This document shows positions 21,705 to 31,204 of a stretch of DNA of 64,000 nucleotides, one piece after another. Numbering within the stretch: position 1 is the stretch's first letter; each line of letters begins with the position of its first letter. The notes beneath the pieces are model-generated. The model was not told the DNA's origin. It saw nothing but the letters and a program-made list of their open reading frames with translations, and ran no database searches. Origin of the DNA: Adiantum capillus-veneris (lineage: Eukaryota; Streptophyta; Polypodiopsida; Polypodiales; Pteridaceae); assembly GCA_014529385.2 (NCBI GenBank), contig CM043944.1:84801884-84865883 (forward strand), in the 5' to 3' direction. Both the position numbers and the translations under genes were made by a program.

Positions 21705-23746
21705 ATCCTCCCCTTGAGGTTTGGACTAAGACAAGATACTGAAGATGCATGATCCACACAGGCTAACAAAATTCACACAGGATGGTGATATCCACACAGG
21801 AAAGTAAAGTCCACAAAGGATGGTGATATCTACACAGGATGGTAAAATCCACACAAGAACAATCCACAAAGGATGGTGATGTCCACACAGGATGATAAGC
21901 TGGTATCCACACAGGAAAAAGTCCTCCCCTACAAGTAGAGAGTCTGCATCTTCAAAATGGGTCTTCCCAAACGCTGCCTTCATCTTCGTCCTTTTTGTCT
22001 TCTACTATGTGAGCTGATCCTCTATCAGGTCTCTTGTCTTCGTTGCTTCCACTGTTGCTTTTAACTGCTTCATGGTCTGACTTCGTATCCTCCCCTCGAA
22101 TGAGTACTTCTGTCCCCCTTTTTGTGGTACAATCAGGCTTTATTCCATGCGTCATAATGACATGCAACAATATGCAAAAATATCCTATGAAAAGGTTTAT
22201 GCAAAAATTAATGCTCTCTTCCATCTTGGTTATACTCCGAGAGCCCAAGCATGCGGAATTTCTCATACAATTTGTCACAAATTCTTCACACATGGAGAGA
22301 TTTTAGCGATTTGGAGACTCTCCAATGCCAATTTCTATCCCATTACAAAAGCACACAATGTCATACATACATTGTAAGACTTTTGTTGTGCTTGAATGCA
22401 AGATTCCAATTTTAATATCTTCTTAATGAAATGTGAAGTACCTCTTCACTCCAGGTGAAGTCACCCTTCACGGTTTTGTTTTACCTTGGCGTATTTGGCC
22501 TGGAGATGCCTTTTGAAGTGCGATAATATCCGCCTTTGAATTTCTTTTGGAAGGCTTTGAAAGCCTTGTTGCAGCTTTGGTGGGAGTGCTTGTGAATACC
22601 CTTTTGAGGGGCTCGGAGGTTGTCCTCGGGGTTTTTAATGGTTTGCCCGCGGGAATAGGCTCTTTAAAAAAAAGCTCTTGGAGGCTTTGAAGGCACTTGC
22701 CTTGAGGGCAGGAGTAGCGCGGGAAGGGGGGTTTAAAAGAGGCTTTTGGAGTGCTCGGCAGCAGGCTGTGGGACTGCCCCCTTTGAGGGAGAAGGTCTTT
22801 CGGGGCTTTTGTGGCCGTGTGCGGGACCCGTTGCTTAGGGTGAGCTCAAAGCCCCTGAGGCAGCGCCGTGGGATGGCCTGCTTAATGGAGCCGAGAGAGC
22901 AGCGTGGGAAGCCTTTTGTGGGTCGACGGGCAGGCGGAAAGCCTATTGGGCAGGCGGGGTCAGGCCGGGCGGCGTTCGGGCATGCGCGGGCACACCGGGC
23001 AACTCGCTGGGCAAGCGCGGGCAGAAGGTCGGGTAGGCTCCTTTTGGACAGGCGCGCGTCAAGTGTGAGACTCCCCCCCAACGGACCCGCCAGGCTGCGA
23101 AAAAACCAAGTTTGAAATGCGTTTCGGGTCCGCCCAGGTTGCCAAATTTAGGTAGCCCGAATTGAGCTTTGGACTTCGCCTGAAACGGCCTTCCTAATTT
23201 GAGCTAGCCACCAAGCCTCACGGGCTTGCTTGTGGAAACACTCCGAAAAAGTAAATGTTAAGTTGTACTCGACAGGCACTATCCCACACAAACACACACA
23301 CACACACACACACACCTAAATATAGGCAATTTTGAGGATTGGAGTTTTAGAAGTTTTCGGGCTCGGTTTGCAGAGCTTGAAAGCTCTATGCGAAGCTTGC
23401 AAGGAAGGCTTCAAGATTGGATGATTGAAGCTTGATAAGTACAAGATCGGGAAGATTAATTGAAAGTGCAAATCACTAGAAAATTGACACAAAAGTGGCT
23501 TAGGAACGCAAAAATTGGATGCTAATCTTCTCCCTAATCAAACCTATCTAGCCATGGAGGGCAGTGGCCTCTTGGGTGTGCCAAGGACATGCCCACACAT
23601 AACTAGATTAAGGCCTAATTAGTGAGATGCAACCTATCATGAAGAATGTTAATGGGCCGTGATAATGAAGTGCAAATCGATCTAATGGAGATGCTAGTGA
23701 TTAACACATACTAATGCATAATGAAAATCCTAGCTAGCACACCATA
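21705..23746. other. Interior of the non-autonomous LTR element, no protein domains
   Basis: 21750-21920 holds irregular repeats of TCCACACAGGATGGTGATA. 22500-23120 is markedly GC-rich and open on both strands (for example 22678-23115), with GGGCAGGCGGG-type repeats and no domain I recognise. (AC)n lies at 23285-23315. The GC-rich block may be captured DNA. Confidence 0.5.
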
Positions 23747-23760
23747 GCTCTGATACCAAA

Positions 23761-24078
23761 TGTTAGGATTTGGATCGTGCTAGATATGGTGGATGAAAGA
23801 GAAACATGGTGCAAGTGTGTGAGTGTGTGTAAGCAAGCTTATCACTCAAGTGAATTAGGTTCCAAGATAGATTAGCTTGGACTCATAAACACAATCTTGA
23901 GTATTGACTTAGCTTAGCACAAGCTCACCATAGACAAGCATGTAGTGCACAATGAGTTGTTGTTTATTGATTCAAGAAATGAGCTTTAAGTAGCTCTACA
24001 GCCTTGCTCCACATTATGTGGGATAAATCCACTCTCCTCTCCTTGACTCACACCTTAGGACAAAGCTCACACTTTACA
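23761..24078 (-). repeat. 5' LTR of the non-autonomous element
   Basis: 318-bp LTR. The tRNA-Met-type primer-binding site follows at 23747-23758 after a two-base spacer. Confidence 0.93.
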
Positions 24079-24722
24079 CTTTACCCCTAAAAGATGAATT
24101 GCTATGTAGGATAAGGAATTGTCGGATCTTTTTCAAGTTTGACCTAAAGAGTAGCTTCTGGCAGTTCAAGATTAAGCCTCAGGACAGATACAAACCCAGT
24201 TGTTTTGTCCCCCTAGGTATGTACGAGTGGATTGTGCTTCCTATGGGACTCAAGCCAGCTCCTTCTCTCTGTCAGGAACGGATATAAATTCTCTTTTTGC
24301 TGATTGTAAAGAATTTCTACTTCTCTATATTGATGATATCCTGGTCTACTCTAAAGATGTTCAGAGCCATGTCAAGCACCTTCAACTCTTTATACAAAAG
24401 TTGCACAAGACAAGATTGGTGCTTAGCTTAAAGAAGATAGAGCTCTGTAAGCCACATGTAGAATTTTTGGGAATTGAAATTTCTGCAGGATGTATTGAAA
24501 TGCAAGAACATGTGCTGCACAAGCTACAAAGTTTTCTCAATCAACTCAAGGACCAGAAAGAAGTCCAATCCTTTATTGGATGTTTACAGTGGATTGCTCT
24601 TCAATACCCTCAAGTGGCCAAGGACTTATTACCCTTCAAAAGTCTTGAAATAAGTAAAAATTTTCTTTTGATCTGATGAGCTATCTCAGGCAGTGATGAA
24701 GATCAAGCAGTTTTACCAAAAT

Positions 24723-24734
24723 TGGTATCAGATC
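24723..24734 (+). promoter_or_regulatory. Caulimovirid-type tRNA-Met primer-binding site (left arm)
   Basis: TGGTATCAGATC differs by one base from the initiator tRNA-Met complement used by caulimovirids. It lies between the RT end and the movement-protein-like ORF, the order expected across the circular genome junction. The mirror copy is at 29514-29525. Confidence 0.6.
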
Positions 24735-24995
24735 AGCCATTGGTGTTTATAGATTATGATTAACTATGTGAGGTATCACTAGCAAACTCTAAGTGCTCGT
24801 GAGGATTGCCTAGAATTTTTGGTTGGAGCTTCCTTCGGTGTTTAGTCGTCATCTCTAGGCTTGGTGCCGCTTAGACACAGACATCATCGGCTCTTTTAGA
24901 CTTCTTTTATCCCACTATCTAGTGCTCTGCATATCCGCAATCCATTGACACCCTAGAGAGCTAGCTAACTTCTTTGGCATAATCCAGTATTCAAC

Positions 24996-25480
24996 ATGGC
25001 AATGATCATATCATACTTCAAGAGACTTCTCTCTGACAATGTCGAAATTGAAGAAGCTAACCCTACTGGTAAATGGAGTTTACCTAAGGTTTCTACTTCT
25101 CAAGTATATAAGCATAAAAAAGTTTTTTCTCTTTCTGCTAATACCCTGTACCATGAAACTCATGGTAAACTGACCAACAAAGATAGTGATTCTGATAATC
25201 ACATAATCCATCTGTTCGAAGAACTCTTCGAGTTTAAGAAGAAGGCATTAAGCAAAGGACGTCAATTTGTACACATAGGCTATATTGCCGTGGACATAAT
25301 ACCTTTGTTTAGAAAAGGCCTCAATGCTTCTTGTATAGGATCCCTACTAGATACTATGCATAAAAACTTACCTGACCAGACAATTAGTGTCTTACAAGGA
25401 AACTTGTCTAATGTGCTAATCTACATAAGTCGCAGACATCTTCACCAAGGCCTTGATATGAAAAATTTCTCAAACTCGTC
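24996..25480 (+). pseudogene. Caulimovirid movement-protein-like region (left arm)
   Basis: An open frame starts at ATG 24996. Its centre carries FVHIGYIAVDIIPLF and NASCIGSLLDT, resembling the central beta-rich signature of 30K-superfamily movement proteins (hydrophobic-HIG ... LLDTR). Such proteins widen plasmodesmata for cell-to-cell spread. It is the first ORF after the primer-binding site, as in caulimovirids. After about 25390 the frame runs into copia-derived and host-derived sequence, so only an N-terminal/central fragment is present and the copy is defective. The mirror copy in the right arm has more damage. Confidence 0.55.
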
Positions 25481-26194
25481 TCATAGCAAGCCCTACCAGA
25501 GGGAACAACCTGGGTTAATTAGCCCGAGGGTTTCGTCGGTTATTGTTGCAGGAAGGGAGATGCAAGGGCGAGCCCGGTGAAGGTGTCATGGAGGATCCAC
25601 CTCCTCCTCCTCCAAGCGACATCTTCTACTCCATGAGACAAAGCTAGGGAAGCAGCAACATGATGAGGAGAGCAGAGAGGTCATAGGACATAGAGTTATG
25701 TGCAACATGGCTGATGTTTGCAGGAATCATATGACATCACCTCTAACGCAAAAGGCGACATGGGGAGGTGACCATGGACGACATCATTGATTTGCACAGA
25801 ATGGCTCTCTGTTGCCTCTTGTCACCAGGCTTTGTGGATTTAGCTTGCAACCTTCCTGCCTCTTCTTGTGGAGTCATCTGGAACTTACTGAAGGAGGTAA
25901 TTGCTCTTCTTCCAGGAAACAAGGTACATATTTCTAATGTTGAGAGTGATGTGCTCCTTTTTCTTGAAGCCTTTTTCTCCACACCATTGGTTGACACTGG
26001 GGAAAGCCAACCTTTGTCGTCTCTCAAAGTCATTTTTGGGACCACTCTACTCAATGTAGTCAGGAAGAATCTCCTTTGCCGAACGGATTGTTAATGATCT
26101 GTTTTGGGAGTATGTGGGCGGCAACAAGAAAGACGGGTCTTTAGCGGGCTTCATGGGCCTGGATTTTGATGCTGATGATAGTGCTCCTCGTCAT

Positions 26195-26196
<2 letters not shown>

Positions 26197-26224
<28 letters not shown>
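26197..26224. repeat. Poly-G run in left arm
   Basis: About 27 consecutive G lie inside the host-gene copy. The mirror position in the right arm has only a short CCCCCCTCCCCC tract, so it expanded after duplication (or shrank in the other arm). Confidence 0.85.
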
Positions 26225-26225
<1 letters not shown>

Positions 26226-27028
26226 AGAGTGGCATGAGGTTCGTTGGCGAAAGGGGAAGAGCAAGGCTGAGTGAGGTAGAGGACAAAGTCGGGGAGGACG
26301 CGAGCAACAACATGGTAGTGGTCGAGGTGGTGGCAGAAGAGGAGGGAGGAAGGAGATTTTCCTTTCTTGTCTCTGCCAATGCAGAGCCTCATTTGCAGAT
26401 TGTGAAAGGGTGGAGGTGGTGTTGCCTACATTCAAGACACCACCTAAGCCTTTAAGGTCAAGGTAAGATGCTCGAGCCCAAGAGCAAAGGCGACAGCGCG
26501 AGCACACTATTGGGGAGAGATCTCTTCAGTTTGTTAGCCATGCAAATGTGGTGGAGGGACTACCCTATGACCCATCGGCATATGTTCATGGTAGAGTACA
26601 TCTTTATCATGGTTCAAGGGCTTTATCATTCTCCAGTTTCAAAGCTCGTGGAATAAGCCCAGATGACTCGATGAATGAGTTTCAAGCAGCAAGAGCTTTC
26701 TATGCATCCAATTCTAATCGCCAGCTTTTGAGCATCCGCTCCACTACCATCCTTCTGGCAGCTTGGATAACCCGGTTGCGGTCCTCGTCTTTGATGTGGA
26801 TGTACAGGTGTTGCATGGGGAGGCACCACCTACAAGAGATAATAGACCATTTTCTATGTTGTGGTTTGAAGAACCGGATCATGAATGGGCTGCGTTTTGC
26901 AAAGGCAACATGAATTGTACTCTCATAAAACATGACTATGACATTGTCATCAGTCATGTTTGTAATCCAATCCCATCACAGTATGAGCCGTTGCTAGTAG
27001 ACCTTGAGGGAGGCGCGTCTTTGACACA

Positions 27029-27071
27029 GATTGCCTTTTGTACAGAGCGTGCCGTGGCATGGATGGAGAGT
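27029..27071. other. Loop of the giant inverted repeat
   Basis: This is 43 bp of single-copy sequence between the two arms. It still fits the ART-like reading frame of the left arm (FCTERAVAWMESC), so it was part of the gene before the arms formed. Confidence 0.85.
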
Positions 27072-28560
27072 TGTGTCAAAGACGCGCCTCCCTCAAGGTC
27101 TACTAGCAACGGCTCATACCCTGATGGAATTGGATTACAAACATGACCGATGACAATATCATAGTCCTATTTTATGAGAGTAAGATTCATGTTGCCTTCA
27201 CAAAATGCAGCCCATTCATGATCCAGTTCTTCAAACCACAAAAAAAAAAGGTGTATTATCTCCTGCAGGTGGTGCCTCCCCATGCAACACCTGCACATCC
27301 ACATCAAAGACAAGGACCGCAACCGGGTTATCCAAGCTGCTAGCAGGATGGTAGTGGAGCGGATGCTCAAAAGCGTGACGAATTGAATTGGATGCATAGA
27401 AAGCTATTGCTGCTGAAAAATCCTTCATGGAGTTGCCTGGGCTTATTCCACGGGCTTGGAAACTGGAGAATGATAAAGCCCTTGAACCATGATAAAGATG
27501 TACTCTACCATGAACATCTGCCGATGGGTCATAAGGTAGTCCCTCCACCACATTTGCATGGCTGACGAACTAAAGAGATCTCTCCACAATAGTGTGCTTG
27601 CACTGTCGCCTTTGCTCTTGGGCTTGAGAATCTTGCCTTGACCTTAAAGGCTTAGGCGGTGTCTTGAATGTAGGCAACACCACCTCCACCCTTTCACAAT
27701 CTGAAAAATGAAGCTCTGCATTGGCAGAGACAAGAAAGGGAAGCTCCCTCCTCCCTCCTGTTCTGCCACCACCTTGACCACTGGCACGTTGCTGCTTGCG
27801 TCCTCCCCGACTTTGTCCTCTACCTCACTCAGCCTTTGCCCTTCCCCTTTCGCCTTCGAACCTCACACCACTCTCCCCCCCCTCCCCCATGACGATGAGC
27901 ACTGTCATCAGCATTGAAAGCCACACCCATGAAACCCGCTAAAGACCCGTCTTTCTTCCTGCCGCCCACATACTTCCAAAACAGATTATTAACAATCCGT
28001 CCGGCAAAGGAGATTCTTTCTGACTGCATCGAGTAGCGTGGTCCCAAAAATGACTTGAGAGACGACAGAGGTTGGCTTTCACAGTGTCAACCAATGGTGT
28101 GGAGAAAAAGGCTTCAAGAAAAGCAGCAGATCACTCTCAACATTAGAAATATGTACATTCTTTACTGCAAGAAGAGCAATTTCCTCCTTCAGTAAGTTCC
28201 AGATGAATCCACAAGAAGAGGCAGGAAGGTTGAAGCTAAATCCACAAAGCCTGGTGACAAGAGCCTGTAGAGATCCATTCTGCGTAAATCAATGATGTCG
28301 TCCATGGTCACCTCCCCCATGTCTCCTTTTGCGTTAGAGGTGATGTCATCTGATTCCTGCAAATCTTTGCTTCCATCCATGATGGCCACCTCCGCCATGT
28401 TGCACATAACTCTACATCATGTGACCTCTCTGATCTTGTCATCACGCTACTGCTTCCCCAGCTTTGTCTCGTGGAGTAGAAGATGGCGCTTGGAGGAGGA
28501 GGAGGTGGATCCTCCATGACGCCTTCGCCGGGCAATGACTGACAAAACCCTCGGGCTAAT
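27072..28560 (-). pseudogene. ADP-ribosyltransferase-like (DUF3990-type) host gene copy, right arm
   Basis: This is the mirror of the left-arm gene, read on the minus strand. It starts near 28423 with MADV/MCNMAE-type codons and GDMGEVTMDDIIDL (about 28310). It passes AGFMGVAFNADDSAHRHGGGG (about 27940), DVHGRVHLYHGSRALSF (about 27505), FYASNSIRHAFEHPLHYHP (about 27380) and DNPVAVLVFDVDVQVLHGE. It lacks the long poly-G run and is better preserved at the N-terminus, but has several stops and frameshifts. The sequence runs to the palindrome centre, so the C-terminus is shared with the loop. Confidence 0.5.
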
Positions 28561-28622
28561 TAACCCAGGTTGTCCCCTCTGGTAGGGCTTGCTACGAGAC
28601 GAGTTTGATAAATTTTTCATAC

Positions 28623-28627
<5 letters not shown>

Positions 28628-28698
<71 letters not shown>

Positions 28699-28699
28699 C
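28628..28699. repeat. (TA)n-(GA)n microsatellite in right arm
   Basis: About 45 bp of TA repeats are followed by about 27 bp of GA repeats, directly beside the copia LTR start. Absent from the left arm. Confidence 0.9.
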
Positions 28700-28850
28700 T
28701 TAACACCTCAACACTCCCCCTCAAGCTCAACGCTGAGATGGACTCCAAGCATAGTCCAGAATTTGCAAGCCATCTCAGCTCCCAAGGCCTTGGTGAAGAT
28801 GTTTGCGACTTATGTATATTGGCCCATTAGACAAGCTTCCCTATAAGACA
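28700..28850 (-). pseudogene. Copia RNase H C-terminus, polypurine tract and LTR start
   Basis: On the minus strand NIFTKALGAEMACKF and LGVHLSVELEGEC match the RNase H end of Ty1/copia (usual motif ADIFTK.LG). They are followed by GAGGGGGAG (28714-28722) and TGTTGAGGTGTTA (28713 down), a polypurine tract and LTR start. It is fused in line to the movement-protein-like region. The left arm keeps only the IFTKAL part (about 25440). Confidence 0.7.
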
Positions 28851-28859
28851 CTAATTGTC

Positions 28860-29245
28860 TAGTCACGTAAGTTTTTATGCCTAGTATCTAGTAGGGCTCC
28901 TATACAAGAAGCATTGAGGCCTTTTTGAAACAAAGGTATTATGCCCACAGCAATATAGCCTATGTGCACAAACTGATGTCCTTTGCTTAATGCCTTTTTC
29001 CTAAACTCGGAAAGTTCTTCAAACATATGGATTATGTGATTATCAGATCAATCACCATCTTTGATGGTTAGTTTACCATGATTTTCATCGTACAGGGTCT
29101 TAGCAGAAATAGCAAAAGTTTTGTTATGCTTATATACCTGGGAAGTAGAAACCTTAGGTACATACCATTTACCGATAGGGTTAACTTCTTCAATCTTGAC
29201 GTTGCTAGAGAGAAGTCTCTTGAAGGATGATGTGATCATTGCCAT
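28860..29245 (-). pseudogene. Caulimovirid movement-protein-like region (right arm)
   Basis: Mirror of the left-arm copy, starting at 29245 with the same MAMI start. The open frame stops at 29048. The HIGYIAV and LLDTRH signature persists beyond it (about 28960-28880), interrupted by stops. Defective. Confidence 0.5.
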
Positions 29246-29513
29246 GTTGAATACTAGAATATGCCAAAGAAGTAGCTAGCTTTCTAGGGTGTCAATGTAT
29301 TGCGAATATGTAGAGCACTAGATAGTGGACTATGGGATAAAAGGAGTCTGAAAGAGGTGATGATATCTGTGTCTAAGTGGCACCAAGCCTAGCGACGACG
29401 ACTAAACAACAAAGGAAGCTCCAACCACAAATTCTAGGCAATCCTCACGAGCACTCAGAGTTTTCTAGTCGTCGATACCTCACACGGTTAATCATAATCT
29501 ATAAACACCAATG

Positions 29514-29525
29514 GGTCTGATACCA
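29514..29525 (-). promoter_or_regulatory. Caulimovirid-type tRNA-Met primer-binding site (right arm)
   Basis: The minus strand reads TGGTATCAGACC, near-identical to the initiator tRNA-Met complement, and lies between RNase H and the movement-protein-like region. Confidence 0.6.
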
Positions 29526-29639
29526 ATTTAGGGTGGAAGCATGATTTCTGACAGTAGATGAACAAATCAAACACTAGATACACAGATTAACAACACAGTA
29601 CGTTGAAAACAGAAGATGCTTATATTGCTGGGGATTACA

Positions 29640-30902
29640 AAGAGTACATATATTCATAGTAAATATATTGCTTGAGAATATATTCATAGTAAATATCGAA
29701 GTGACTGAGCTTGTAGGCCCATTGGTAGATACGAACATTCCTGACTTTAGCAGCATTCTTTTCTTTTAGAAATTTATCAAAGTGTTTAAGGTCACTTCGA
29801 AGTGTAAAAGGCATTCCCATAAGGAATAGGCGAAAGGATAAAACAGCATTGACTCCCGCCAAAAGTTCTTTTTGAATTGAATGGTACCGGATCTCTGGAT
29901 CCTTGAAGCGTCATGAAGCCCATCAGCAAATATGATGGGGGTTCCATTATGATCTTCGCAGAGAATACCTCCCTATGCTTCTTCAGAGGCATCGGAATAA
30001 ACCATAAGAGGTTTATCAATAGGGATGTTGAGGGGAGGAAGATTTTGGCAAACCTACTTGATCTTCATCTCACTGTCTGAGATAGCTCATTAGACCAAAA
30101 GAAATTTTTACTTCCTTCAAGACTTTTGAAGGGTAATAAGTCCTTGGCCACTTGAGGGTATTGATGAGCAATCCATTGTAAACATCCAATAAAGGATTGG
30201 ACTTCTTTCTGGTCCTTGAGTTGATTGGGAAAACTTTGTAGCTTGTGCAGTACATGTTCTTGCATTTTAATACATCCTGAAAAAAATTCAATTCCCAAAA
30301 AATCTACCTGTGGCTTACAGAGCTCTATCTTCTTTAAGCTAAGCACCAACCTTGTCTTGTGCAACTTTTGTATAAAGAGTTGAAGGTGCTTGACATGGCT
30401 CTGAACATCTTTAGAGTAGACCAGCATATCATCAATATAGAGAAGTAGAAATTCTTTACAATTAGAAAAGAGAATTTCTATCCGTTATCGACAGAGACGA
30501 AGCTGGCTTGAGTCTCATAGGAAGCACATTCCACTCGTACATACCTTGGGGGACAACAAAACTGGTTTTGTATCTGTCCTGAGGCTTGATCTTGAACTGC
30601 CAGAAGCCACTCTTTAGGTCAAACTTGGAAAAGACCCGACAATTTCTTATCCTTCGTAGCAATTCATCTTCTAGGGGTAAAGGAAATCTTTTGTGTTCCA
30701 TCCAGTCATCGATAGGTTTGTAATTAATCACCAATCTCTTCTTTCCGCTTTTTTGTTTAGAGTGATTGTTTACATAAAATGCTTAACATGCGAATTCATT
30801 GTTGGATGGAGCAATTAATCCATCTTCAAGTAGACGATCAATCTCTTCATGGCATAACTTAGTGTCCTCTAGAGACATATCAAGATGTGTAGCCTTAAGC
30901 CC
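29640..30902 (-). pseudogene. Endogenous caulimovirid RT-RNase H (right arm)
   Basis: From 30902 down: the KLCHEEI and EDGLIAPSNNEFA lead-in, KRLVINYKPIDDW, the SGFWQFKIKPQDRY/GMYEW block (30734-30462), LVYSKDVQSHVKHL with the FLGIE thumb (30427-30065), and an RNase H C-terminus with FTLRSDLKHFDKFL and YKLSHFDIYYEYI (29862-29635). Frameshifts lie near 30450 and 30060, with stops in RNase H. Unlike the left arm, it has no LTR-element insertion and keeps RNase H. Confidence 0.8.
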
Positions 30903-31160
30903 TGTCGGTTTAGGGTCACCATGCAAAGATATCTAATATTCTTCTCTATCCCAAAAGGCCAATGTGTTGTCACTTGTTTGTTGTGCCAGCTGAGAAGCAA
31001 TCTGCTCAGGATCAATGAAGGCAAGTTGATTACTGGTCTTAGCCAATCCAAACAGGCCCTACCACAATATTTGGGGATATCACTAGTACTAACACGCATA
31101 GATTATGAAGCCTTGGGAGTGCTCCAGTTTTTGCCACCACCCCTACACACGGAGCATAGA
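30903..31160. other. Flank of the inverted repeat, unassigned
   Basis: Homology with the left arm stops at 30902. The next 250 bp has no motif I recognise. Confidence 0.3.
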
Positions 31161-31204
31161 ATCCCATTCCTCAGCAGACCACACAAACTCTCATCGCCCA
31201 AGGC

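Larger units (their letters stand above)
21387..24078 (-). mobile_element. Non-autonomous LTR retrotransposon (2.69 kb), minus orientation
   Basis: The two LTRs, 21387-21704 and 23761-24078, are both 318 bp and differ at only a few positions. The element is flanked by CTTTA at 21382-21386 and 24079-24083. On the minus strand the 5' LTR (23761-24078) is followed by a TGGTATCAGAGC primer-binding site (initiator tRNA-Met type, 23747-23758), and a purine tract AAGGGGAGG lies before the 3' LTR. I see no gag or pol, so it must depend on another element. It was inserted into the caulimovirid RT after the inverted duplication, since the right arm lacks it. Confidence 0.93.
21163..24690 (+). pseudogene. 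Endogenous caulimovirid reverse transcriptase, split by an LTR element
   Basis: 21163-21386 and 24084-24676 together cover the RT fingers and palm. The motifs are caulimovirid-like rather than gypsy-like: a KRLVIDYKPINDW block, SFWQFKIKPQDRY, a GMYEW block, YIDDILVYSKD (catalytic YIDD) and the FLGIE ... QSFIGCLQW thumb. A 2.7-kb LTR element sits between the halves at the FPL|PL junction. The copy carries a frameshift near 24290, and the RNase H that should follow is deleted. This is an old, non-functional viral copy. Confidence 0.8.
21163..27028 (+). repeat. Left arm of a 9.7-kb inverted repeat
   Basis: This arm is the reverse complement of 27072-30902, with a 43-bp loop between them. In order it carries caulimovirid RT, primer-binding site, movement-protein-like region, a copia scrap and the ART-like host gene. 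Differences from the right arm are a 2.7-kb LTR-element insertion (21387-24083), loss of about 480 bp covering RNase H (near 24715), a poly-G expansion (about 26197-26224) and point changes. Confidence 0.9.
25560..27146 (+). pseudogene. ADP-ribosyltransferase-like (DUF3990-type) host gene copy, left arm
   Basis: Broken frames run from an N-terminal region of unknown family (MDDIIDLHRMALCCLLSPGF, 25774 on; AGFMGLDFDADDSA, 26135) through a poly-G run (about 26197-26224). They continue to VHGRVHLYHGSRALSF (26585), AFYASNSNR (26695), DNPVAVLVFDVDVQVLHGE (26763), WFEEPDHEWAAFCKGNMN and HDYDIVISHVCNP with a QIAFCTERAVAWM end (27030). YHGS ... AFYAS ... DYDIVI ... Q-F-TERA is the pattern of DUF3990/ART-like domains, which transfer or bind ADP-ribose. 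No introns are obvious, which suggests a retro-copied or transduced gene. At least two frameshifts separate the parts. Confidence 0.5.
27072..30902 (-). repeat. Right arm of the 9.7-kb inverted repeat
   Basis: Mirror of 21163-27028. The innermost parts (27072-27120 against 26980-27028) are almost identical, while outer parts show point changes and small indels. This arm keeps the RNase H region that the left arm lost, and a copia 3' end with (TA)n/(GA)n that is absent from the left arm. Confidence 0.9.

Noticed and set aside
24720-24740. LTR retrotransposon start (TGGTATCAGA) at the movement-like ORF
   Set aside because: No LTR upstream. The neighbours are caulimovirid RT and a movement-like ORF, so a viral primer site fits better.
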